This document shows positions 55,518-64,000 of a stretch of DNA of 64,000 nucleotides, in pieces. Source of the stretch: Calliopum simillimum (taxonomy: Eukaryota; Arthropoda; Insecta; Diptera; Lauxaniidae). Under the pieces are notes generated by a model, which saw nothing but the letters and a program-made list of their open reading frames with translations, was not told the DNA's origin and ran no database searches. Where the stretch lies: the NCBI GenBank assembly GCA_951812925.1, contig OX638370.1, positions 120,294,897-120,358,896 of the forward strand, given 5' to 3'. Every line of letters begins with the position of its first letter. Position 1 is the stretch's first letter. A program made the translations under genes and the position numbers.

Positions 55518-55550
55518 TATATTTTCCAAACTTTATATACATTTTCAGTG
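55518..55550 (+). promoter_or_regulatory. Putative core promoter of serpin D
   Basis: TATATTTT at 55518-55525 lies 29 bp upstream of the A of the initiator TTTCAGTGT (A at 55547). The promoter starts just beyond the MITE at 54887-55488. Confidence 0.5.
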
Positions 55551-55630
55551 TTTGCTGTTGGAAATTTCAACAGATTTTCAAAGAAGAAGTGATCTTTATC
55601 GCTGCTCGTATCCGTAAAAAGTTTATAAAA

Positions 55631-58600
55631 ATGCAGCGGTATAATCATTTTAGAGGTAAGTCATCAAACAAACATAGCATGATGTTCCATAAAAACAGTA
55701 TTACACACATAAAAACAAAAATTGCATCTCGACCATGAGTACCGTAAGATTTTATGAACGCAAAATAATGCATTAACAATAATCAGAAAGAACAGTTTTA
55801 ATGGTCTTCAATGCGCTAGAAGCATAACAAAGTTATATATTTTTGGCGTATCCGAAGCCAACCAGTAAATGAAGCTTAGAAAACTGAACCATGTAAACAG
55901 TTTGTGATAAAAAGTTGTTATATCGTGATGAATTTGTTCTGCTATGGTTCATGGTTTTATATTTCATAAATTTGAAGTTTGAATGAATTCGCCATAAAAG
56001 GGCTAAAAGATCTTACATGAAAGAAATCAGCAACCATTTATACAACCTTGTGCTTTGTTGTGTATTGCTTCATTACAGTGCCCACGCTGCGGCACACTTA
56101 AGAGCCTGTCCCAACTTATTGGCGGTTATCGTGAATAAATATTCCCGGGGAATTTTCTCAGACTGCCGTGTATTCTCTATTGCAGTTTAAGAAAATTCCC
56201 CGGGAATCTTGATTCACGATAACCCCAATTATGTTTGTAAAATTTCTGATATACCACATAGCAGTGGCCGTTAAATGCAAGACCATGATAGATTGTCGTC
56301 AATTGGCTTCAAAACATAAAAATAAAATTTCTTTGATTTCTACAGATTTTTATGTTAGTGTTCGTCAGACTTTTGAAAAAACATTTTTGTCCGAACGCAT
56401 AAAGCTAGTTGCATAGTTGCATGATATTTGGTACAGATAATACTTAGGGTCGTAATCTGATTGGGAGAGTTCGGTCTACCTCTCATATATGTACATATGT
56501 GAGTTTGTTTAAAAAATGTATGGAAGGTAGACATAAAGATTAACCGAACATGTCCATTTTTAACACGTGTAAGACCTCAATCTACAGTATTAATTGTATC
56601 AATTCTTATGCATCTAGCCTTATCCGCTTGGTCGTTGTTGTGATTTCAATAGACAGAAAAACCTGAAAATATCCACAAAAAAACAAATTTCGAGATTTAC
56701 CAGAATTGAAATTCGGCAAAGGCCATTTTATGTGTACATAGCTATATGTATCTTTAATTATTTCAGCAAGAACCTATGTACTTTTTATCGTTTTAACGTT
56801 TGCGGCCCTTATTTGTGACTCATGGCAAGTGGATAACTCTCAAGCTGAACTCACATCTGAACTGATATATGCAGTCCGTTCAAACTGGGCACGTATAATG
56901 TCACCTCTTTTAGTACAAACCAGCCTTTTATTGGCAGCTCTTGGCAGCGAACAGAATAGCACTACAGAAATTGAATTACTAAGGGCTGCAAGGGTTGGTA
57001 ACCAGTCGAAGGCGAATATGGTTAAGATACTTATAAAAGTTTTTGACACCATTTTTGATGGGAAATATCTATATCCAAAAGAGGGTGTAAATCTAAATGA
57101 TAATTTCGAAATTTTTTACTCTACTGGTATGCGCTTTAATTTCGGTACAAAAAACGAAGAATCTGCGGCCATAATTAATGAACAAATGAATTATGGAACG
57201 CATTTTCAAATAACAAAAGAAAAAGATATAGTAAAAGCGTCGAATCTCAACGCCAATACCACCATAGTGTCATTAGTTACAATGGCATTTGAAAACAAAT
57301 GGGATAAGAAAATGACTTATAATGAAGCAAGTAATACATTACAAGTAACTGGTAGGCACAAGTACGGTTATTTAGCACAATTGAATGCTACGGCCATAGC
57401 CTTACCCTTAGTCAGAGGGAAGTATAATTTGTTGATAATATTCTCAAATGTAAAGGGTGCATTGATGCATTTAGGAAATAATTTACGAACTGTGGATGTC
57501 ACTAAAATCCCTGAAGCGCTGCATGAAACAAAAGTGAATTTGTCTCTGCCCATTTTTAATATTCAGACCGTTTACGCGGTGGGTACCGGAACATTGAAAA
57601 GGGTAAAATAATGGATAAAATATAAAAAAAATATGATTAAACATTTTACATTTTTTAATTAAGCTGAAAGTGAATAAGGCGCTTACTAGAGAAGCTGAAT
57701 TTGTGGATTTTTTTAAAGAGCCAACAAGGAGTTTTCTAAAAAATTTTAAACAATTTTCACGGTTTAAAATTGATGTCGAAGGAGTTAAATATACGTCTGC
57801 TACAGGTAAGTAGCTCATGACTAATTTCATACATAATACGAGTCTGTTTTACTTGAAAATACACAAGAAACAACTTTAATTGAAGATAACTGTTTTTCGG
57901 AATTATTAAATTATAATTAAAAGAAAAAAAACTTAAAAAAAAAAAAAACAGATATTCAGGCAAGTCGCAGAATCCGACTTGGTTTTGCTTTTTATCAGAA
58001 TCGGAAGTCGATATCGATTTGGAAATGTGTCGCGAAATCCGATGGGATTTCAATTTTCGAACAAAAATAACACCGATATTCGAATTAAATAAACTGTCCA
58101 AAAAGTTGAATAAAAATTTAAAATTGTTGTAAATGTAGCTTTTGATGAAAGGAAACTTGTTGAGAAGCTGAAAAGAAACGATGACCAAGAATCATCAACG
58201 GTATGCTTGTAACAGCAAGCAGTGAAAGCGGATGTGAAGAAACTGATATGTGCGCTAAACGTTCGATTGTTTTTACAAAAGTTGCAACACCAGATGGCGT
58301 TACTGAGAAAGAAGGATTAGATCTAAGTGTAGATGATAAGGAAGCCAAAGTTGAAGTTGAATCAGAAGTCTTCCCCTGATTTAAAATCTAGACCAATATC
58401 AATAGCGGAGAGTGATAAAATTGAAGTGTCTGAGGAGGTCCAACTGATAGAGGCACATATTCAATTAGAATCGGAAGTAGCTGAAAGAAAGGAGTCAACA
58501 TCGAGTATTGATAATGACTTACGCAGAGGATCTGCAATAAGCGGTGCTAGGCAAAAACACGGATGAGTGAGACAAAAAAAAGAAAAGAAGAAAAATGATC

Positions 58601-59758
58601 CTTAGCACCGGCAATAAGTATTCTCAGAGACGAAAGTGCTCATGATGAAATGCCAGGTTCTCAGACCAGTCAAAAAATGGTGTTGAAAAACAACCCCAAA
58701 AGACAAATCATGTCCAGAATCAGCGGCGAGTGATGATGAAAAAATCGCTGTTGACTCTAATATAAAGGCTGAAAAATAGGAATCAATAAGAAAATCACAA
58801 ATCTCTATTGTAAGTGGTAAGCAAAAAGAACATCAACAACAAGATGGAGAGTATCAGATTTCAAAAAGTATCAGATCTTTACAATGAAAAGCTGCTGATG
58901 GCTGAAAAGCAGGCCCGAAAGTTATATGAACCTTTCTGTCTAAATTTGACTCTTATGTAATGGAGGATGGAATGCACGTTAAGGCAGATTTTAAACAGCT
59001 ACCGGGACCTATTTGGAGGAAGTATCACAAAATTTCCTAAGCAGAATATGGTTCGCCAGGCCTTATGTTCCAGCTGACAGAGAAATAGTCGAACTTGGAA
59101 AAGCCTTAGCCAATGTATGGATAAATCGATAAAATCGGTTTCTGTGGCACCCAAAACCGATAACAAATCCGATTCGAACATGAAATCGACAAAGTCAAAT
59201 TTTTTGTCGGATTCAAGTCCGATTCCGATACATATTGAATTCAGCGACATGCCTGATTATATTTTGATATCCACAAGCTAGAGTTTTTTTACTACAATTT
59301 CAAACTACTATAAATCAATATATTTTTGGTATGTTTTGCTGTTCGAGATGTTCTTTTATTCAAGCAAATACATGTTTTTTTATTTCGGAAGTATGAGTGC
59401 TCTTTTCATATGGAACATCACTTATGGATTTTTGTGCAAACGTTTAGCCAATTTCAATGCTATTTTAGTATTTTCATAAATTTGACATACTTATTTTTAA
59501 AATTTTCAAAATCCTAACTAATGTTTGAAAAAAAAAAAACACTTTGATATCTGCTTCTGTTGATATTAATTTATTTGTTTTTATTTCACAGCTACAACGT
59601 TTGAATCAGCGGATTCCTATTTTCAGAAAAATGAGTTCATTTCAGAGGAACCAGACGAGGCTCCTGTAGAAGAAAATCCCTACTACTACTTTTTAATTGA
59701 CAAGGCAAACAAATATGTTTTGGCAGCAGGAAGTTCGTATAATAGAAAAAGAAATTAA
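55631..59758 (+). CDS. Serpin D, secreted serpin-family protein (4 exons, 389 aa)
   Basis: Coding exons are 55631-55655, 56767-57602, 57664-57805 and 59592-59758 (phases 1, 0, 1). MQRYNHFR joins ARTYVLFIVLTFAALICDSW as a signal sequence. Serpin blocks are MSPLLVQTSLLLAALGSEQN, NTTIVSLVTMAFENKW, HKYGYLAQLNATAIALPL and ENPYYYFLIDKANKYVLAAG. The hinge VEGVKYTSATATTFE keeps P16-P15 Glu-Gly, P9 Ala and P8 Thr but has Lys at P13 and Tyr at P12, unlike inhibitory serpins; function is open. The loop is acidic (SEEPDEAPVEENPYYY). It is the sister of serpin C. Intron 1 has a 101-bp MITE and intron 3 a hAT-like element with a decayed coding segment. ATAAA-rich sequence follows but no clear early AATAAA. 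Confidence 0.93.
56124..56224 (+). mobile_element. 101-bp hairpin MITE (GGTTATCGTGAAT family), copy 2
   Basis: Ends GGTTATCGTGAAT and ATTCACGATAACC are perfect inverted repeats. Inside, ATTCCCGGGGAATTTTCT and its complement pair again, so almost the whole unit folds on itself. The opposite-orientation copy is at 26688-26789. Confidence 0.9.
57957..59255 (+). mobile_element. hAT-like element carrying a decayed coding segment
   Basis: The inverted ends CAGGCAAGTCGCAGAAT (57957) and ATTCAGCGACATGCCTG (ending 59255) agree at 15 of 17 positions. The flanking 8-mers CAGATATT and ATTATATT share their last five bases, consistent with an eroded 8-bp hAT duplication. No transposase is recognised. Inside, the plus strand has coding-like segments in shifted frames: 58203-58368 (LVTASSESGCEETDMCAKRS, KVATPDGVTEKEGLDLSVDD) and 58333-58566 (SSPDLKSRPISIAESDKIEV, EEVQLIEAHIQLESEVAERK), then NEKLLMAEKQARK near 58890. 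They are acidic and Lys/Glu-rich with several stops, like a broken exon or cDNA of a large filament-type protein. The source is not identified. Confidence 0.55.
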
Positions 59759-61148
59759 ATTAACAACTGAACACAGATTTTGAATTAAGTCGGTTGAAAA
59801 CTTTTTCTTCACTTACCAAAAAAAAATAATGACCAAACTGTTCCAATTATTCAAATTTGTCCAAAGATTACTCCGAACACTTATTTGTTATTTTTTTTTT
59901 TTTTATATATAATTAAATTTGGTCATATATTTAAATTAGAAAATATATAATCCTGGTACACGTGATAAGAACTAAGTCATTTCTTCCGAGTTTTGAGTTA
60001 TTTGGTATTTCTCGTCTAAAATATTATAATCTTTAGTTTGATAAGACCCATTTAGTCATAAATCTGTTAAAAAGTGATTATTTTCACCATAAATGTATGT
60101 AAAAGCAAATCAACGATTTCCATACAAAAAAACAAAACTTATTTTTAAACATTAATTGTCTCAAAACTTGAAAAACTGACTTAGAGCTTTTCACTTGCAT
60201 AGGGACGATATAGTCTTAAACTAAATTGCTGTCTTCAGAAGAATCTGTCTTTTTTTCAAAATGTAAACTTCATATTATAAGACATTGTTCAGTAGAAATC
60301 TTGATTTTAAAGTTTCAATTTTTGTTGTGTAAAATTATATAATACTTTCATTAAATAGTTTCATTTCTTTTGTAAATAAATAGATATCATATGTCAATAA
60401 CGTGTATTTTTTTCATGATCCCAGTTTTCATATCACTATCCCTCCGGACGTTGTTTGTCAACCTTTTTAGAGTTGCGAACTTGTAAAATGTCAAATGAAG
60501 TGGAGAATTTAAGAAATAATGAAAAATTTTTTTAATTATTTGCAATGTTCACTTAAATTTTGCATTACTAAAGTGGCAACAAGGTCTTCAATATATCTCT
60601 GGGTCACGTACTTTTTTCCTGTTCCAGCCGCCATCAAATGGATTGCTTGATGCCATACTTTTGTTGATGTCTTACGTAAGTATTATATAATCTTTTCATT
60701 TCCAGTTATGCCGTTTGATTTCAATGTTGATGACATTCTGTCAACCTCTAATTAGAAATTCAACACCGGACATGGTGATGGGGAAAATTTTTGAAAACTA
60801 AAGCATGGGCTTTCAAGCATGCAAATAAACACACGTGTATCTTACTTATGTTTGAAAAGTAGGTTAGGTACTTTGAAGTTTTAATTAGAAAAATATAATT
60901 AGAAAAGACTTGCCTGCGGTGTAATCCAACATTTGCAAGTTTAAAAAAAAAAAAAAATTCGGAAATTTGTTCCACATATGATAACTCCAGCAAATGAACC
61001 CTACAATTATGTAAAGTTTCGGTGTGTTAAAGTTTTCGAGTTAGCAACACGTTTTAACTTTTTTCATTTATTTTTTTCTATTTTCAAATCTTGTTTATCA
61101 TCCCGCCTTTATATTTAGTTCCGGCTAAAATGCCGACACATTATTCAC
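59759..61148. other. Spacer between serpin D and the next serpin promoter
   Basis: No gene recognised. AATAAA at about 60376-60381 could serve serpin D but is distant. Confidence 0.4.
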
Positions 61149-61211
61149 TATAAAAACGATCCGCAAATTTGTCTACTTATCCAGTCGTTAGTTGGAAGTG
61201 ATATTTGAAAA
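61149..61211 (+). promoter_or_regulatory. Putative core promoter of a further serpin (E)
   Basis: TATAAAAA at 61149-61156 is followed by an initiator-like CCAGTCG (A at 61183) and the 5' UTR motif GAAGTGATATTTGAAAA (61195-61211), nearly identical to the motif downstream of the serpin A start. Confidence 0.6.
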
Positions 61212-61257
61212 AAGTTTAGTAAGATTTTTTAAAGTTTTTAAATAGAATAAAGCAAAA

Positions 61258-61264
61258 ATGAAAG
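61258..61264 (+). CDS. First coding exon of a probable fifth serpin (E), continuing outside the window
   Basis: ATGAAAG is followed by the consensus donor GTAAGC at 61265. The exon ends in phase 1, like the first coding exons of A-D, and follows a TATA box, initiator and shared 5' UTR motif at the expected distances. No exon 2 (signal-peptide core plus SP-x-SLQ-type block) is found before the window ends, so intron 1 would exceed 2.7 kb; that of serpin C is 3.6 kb. The inference rests on architecture and promoter similarity, since only MK plus one base is coded here. Confidence 0.45.
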
Positions 61265-61493
61265 GTAAGCATATAAAGCGTTTCATATGTACATATAAAG
61301 TTGTCAATCTAAGGTAACGTTTCAAAAGTTATCCTGAAAAAGTCAGCCCGAATCAGCAGCGATAGATAATGGGAATTTTGGAACCTATTCTAATTAATTT
61401 AAAATATTGAAAAATCGTAGGGAAAATTGATTTTGTTTTTTGTTAAAAAAAGAGCATTGCTGTGAAAGTTATTTAAATGTCAATGTATTATTA

Positions 61494-62152
61494 TATATAT
61501 ATATATATATATGAAGCACTCCATGCCAAGTGTACCAGCTCAAAATTATTTTTTCCCCGATTTCGCTCAAATTTGGCAATATGGTAGATCCGGTGTGCAA
61601 AAACAACAATCCAGGAGGATTTGGTCCTAGTACCATTTGTTATTAATATACAGGGTGTTGAAGTTGGCGTTTTTTCAAAAATTTATAGCTTACACTAAAG
61701 TTTATAAATTGATAAATCTAAGTTATTGGCTCTACTCATTTTGAAGTGTTCTTTTTATAAAAAAATATTTCTTTGTGAAAAAAAATTTTTTTTTGAGTAA
61801 TTTTTGAAGAAATTTAAAAAAAAAATTTCAAAAATTATTCAAAAGAAAAAAAGTTTCCAAAAAAAAATAAACCAAAAAAATCTCACGTATTGCTTGGACG
61901 ATTCTAAGCATAAAAAGAACACTTCAAACACTTCCAGTAACTTAGATTTATCAATTTATAAACTTTAGTGAAAATGACTAAAAACGCCAACTTCAACATC
62001 CCGTATTTTAATAACAAATGGTACTTGAACCGAATTCTCCCAGATTGTTGTTTTTGCACACTGGATCTACCATATTGCCAAATTTGAGCGAAATCGGAGA
62101 AAAAAAAATTTTGAGCTGGTACACTTGGCATGGAGTGCTTCATATATATAAA
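61494..62152. repeat. Palindrome with ~240-bp arms and (TA)n edges
   Basis: After a (TA)n run at about 61490-61512, ATGAAGCACTCCATGCCAAG (61511-61530) pairs with CTTGGCATGGAGTGCTTCAT at about 62125-62145. Pairing continues through TTTGGCAATATGGTAGATCC, AACACCCTGTAT-type and TAGATTTATCAATTTATAAA blocks. The ~160-bp spacer is A/T-homopolymer rich. A fragment (GAAGCACGCCAAGTGTACCA) recurs at about 62446. It would lie in intron 1 of serpin E. Confidence 0.85.
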
Positions 62153-62564
62153 GAAAATCTCGAAGACTGTGAGATCTGGAGTGTGCAAAAGTGTGCTTTT
62201 CAGTCAATAATTCTGTTTTGCTTTTTCACGTGTAGATGCGACTAAATGTGCAGATCAAGGCTTTTTTGATTCTACAAAGATTCCTTCTTTGTTCTCGCTT
62301 AGTTTAAGATCAAATTTTGGTATGCAGCTTTCCGAAATTACATTTTTATTCAATCCTTAAGTGTTTACGGCGGAACCTCCAGTATTAAATGTTTTTGTGA
62401 TGGTGATTTCGTTAGTTCATTTTGCACTACGCACTCCTCAAACGGGAAGCACGCCAAGTGTACCAGTAGCTAAAGTTTTGATGGGACCGCTTTGGGTACC
62501 AATGTCTGATATAAATAATGCGCCATGGCTATAACGGCTCAAATGGTGATGATGTCATACTTGC
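62153..62564. other. Spacer
   Basis: No gene. It contains the short repeat fragment related to the adjacent palindrome near 62446. Confidence 0.4.
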
Positions 62565-62612
62565 CACGACACCTTCTCTGCGTTACAAACGGAAGGACAA
62601 AGTGAATATACA
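62565..62612 (-). repeat. Fragment of the DINE-like 5' block
   Basis: On the minus strand, TATATTCACTTTGTCCTTCC and GTTTGTAACGCAGAGAAGG match the 5' block at 21733-21776 in the same order. Confidence 0.65.
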
Positions 62613-62776
62613 TTGGGTTAGGTTTGATTAGCGCGGGAGATAGCAGTTGCTATCATAACTTAGGCCAAGATTGGACCCATTTTGTACGCGATATATACTT
62701 CGTTGTCAACCTATATGAACCATTTAGAAATTTTTATAAGCTCCAAAATGGATTTGGGACTCTTCTGAGCGTTATC

Positions 62777-63157
62777 TTAAAGAGAGTCGAAAAAATGACT
62801 TTCGAACACCTTATAACGTCGGTTAGCAAACGCTGGGCATTCACATAGGAAATGAAAAATGGACTCTTCGACATCAGGATCTTTACAGCTTCTACAAAAA
62901 TCACCTACGTCGGTAAGACCCAACCTTGAGGCGTGCCTACCTACAAAGTAGTGCCCTGTGATGACACCAATTAAGGTTCTGAGGGTTTGCCAGTCTAATG
63001 AGATAATTTTTCGTGTTCTATTTGCGTCATAAAGTGGCCATATCACCCTTGACGTAGAACATGTTGTTAAATTAGACCATCTGAAATTAGTCCATAGAAT
63101 ACATTTTGAGTCAATATTGGCTCTAATTAATGCAAGTGGTTTCATAATATAGGTCAT
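62777..63157 (-). pseudogene. C-terminal fragment of an RNase H-bearing non-LTR retrotransposon
   Basis: The frame of 126 codons contains RTLIGVITGHYFVGRHASRL and GLTDVGDFCRSCKDPDVEES, then IFHFLCECPAFANRRYKVF. From memory, the TGHxxxGxHxxRLG...CRxC...EExxHFLCxCPA pattern is the region after the RNase H domain in R1/LOA/I-type elements, with a terminal CCHC finger. Upstream RT and RNase H sequence is not recognisable to the right (63158-63300), so only the tail remains. Confidence 0.75.
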
Positions 63158-64000
63158 ACATTGGGTTAAGACATAAAAAAAAAATAAAATTTCAAGACAT
63201 TCCAGAAATGTCTTACAACCATATTTATATTTTATATATTAAAAGAAGAAGCTGCTACTAAACCCATTGAGGAGACTGCATCACTATGCACTTGACTGTG
63301 TAGACTGTGAGAGCCTTTATGTATGTTCTAATGAGCAACAGCAGTTCATTCGTTTTGACTTACAGCCCAGTAATAGTTTGATTGCAAAGTAGTCAGGTTG
63401 AAGATGAGTTCGAATAAAGATAAGCGTAGCGACTGCTATTGTGAAATTAAGTACTTCATCTAACGATAAAAGTGTATAAAGCATTTCATGCTTAGGTTCG
63501 TGCAAAGTTTACGCGTGAATTTTTTCAGAGGTTTTTAGCACATTTTATAATTTTTTAAAAATTGGTAAAAAAAATTGAAAAACTTTCAAAAAATCTGAAA
63601 AAACTCACACATATTCTTTGCACGATTCTATGCATTCTTCGTAAGACACCTTGCTTTTGAGTAAAAATTTGTTTTTTCGACTGCGTAATTGAAAAACAAA
63701 AAAATCACGATTTTTGGAATCGAACAGTATACTACAAAAATAAAAAAAAAAAATATAATTTTGTTAACTCCAAAATTTTTGAAGCAAATTTTGGTATTTA
63801 TTCTGTGCAGAAAGAAAAGTTATGACATGTTTGTTTTTGCTAAAATGGGACTTTAAGAGATTCAAATCGCTGCATTGGTTTTTTTCTGAACAAAATGATG
63901 CTGATAACGTTTTTGAGAGTCCTTTTAACTTTTAGAATGGAGTCAGCGTGGCCTTTCTGTTGTCTTATACAAATTGAACCAGTTTAATGTATGTATTTTT
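63158..64000. other. AT-rich sequence to the window end
   Basis: No gene, exon or structured repeat recognised. Runs of AAAAATTTxGAA-type words at 63540-63600 resemble the spacer of the palindrome at 61494-62152. Confidence 0.4.

Overview
The window is AT-rich nuclear DNA from an insect, most probably a higher (schizophoran) fly. The grounds are a tandem family of secreted serpins with short metazoan introns (GT-AG, AATAAA signals), jockey-type and CR1/L2-type non-LTR retrotransposons, Tc1, mariner and pogo-like DNA transposons, and a repeat whose conserved block matches the DINE-1/INE-1 (Helentron-type) repeat of Drosophila as I remember it. I cannot name the species.

The host genes form a plus-strand cluster of serpin paralogues. 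The last exon of an upstream copy lies at 607-863. Four genes can be assembled completely: A (10341-13182, 399 aa), B (26620-30511, 403 aa), C (43887-50440, 379 aa) and D (55631-59758, 389 aa). A TATA box, an initiator and a 7-nt first exon at 61149-61264 probably begin a further copy whose remaining exons lie outside the window. All four complete genes share one layout: a tiny first exon (16 or 25 coding nt, phase 1) that splits the signal peptide, a large exon 2 (827-848 nt), an exon 3 of exactly 142 nt, and a last exon of variable length. That last exon carries the reactive-centre loop from about P8 onward plus the C-terminal strands. C and D are the closest pair. Their hinge sequences depart from the inhibitory consensus to different degrees.

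Almost everything else is mobile DNA, much of it nested. 0-10 kb: four copies of a 16-bp palindromic repeat, two broken non-LTR retrotransposons, and one 5'-truncated element with an intact 1013-codon endonuclease-reverse transcriptase. 10-17 kb: serpin A and a pogo-like element. 17-26 kb: an antisense decayed jockey element, then a DINE-like repeat split by a Tc1 transposon with an intact transposase and by a foldback. 26-32 kb: serpin B with a 0.9-kb palindrome in intron 1. 32-43 kb: a nested foldback, a deleted mariner, CACTA-like elements and a second pogo-like element. 43-60 kb: serpins C and D, whose introns hold another CACTA-like element, a mariner with an insertion inside it, and a hAT-like element carrying a decayed coding segment. 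A 1.3-kb near-perfect palindrome lies between C and D. 60-64 kb: the probable start of the next serpin, another palindrome and a non-LTR C-terminal fragment.

Together the window shows a rapidly diversifying serpin array whose introns and spacers are a nested transposon landscape. It is unusually rich in long inverted repeats, several inside serpin introns, where transcription would yield long hairpin RNA.
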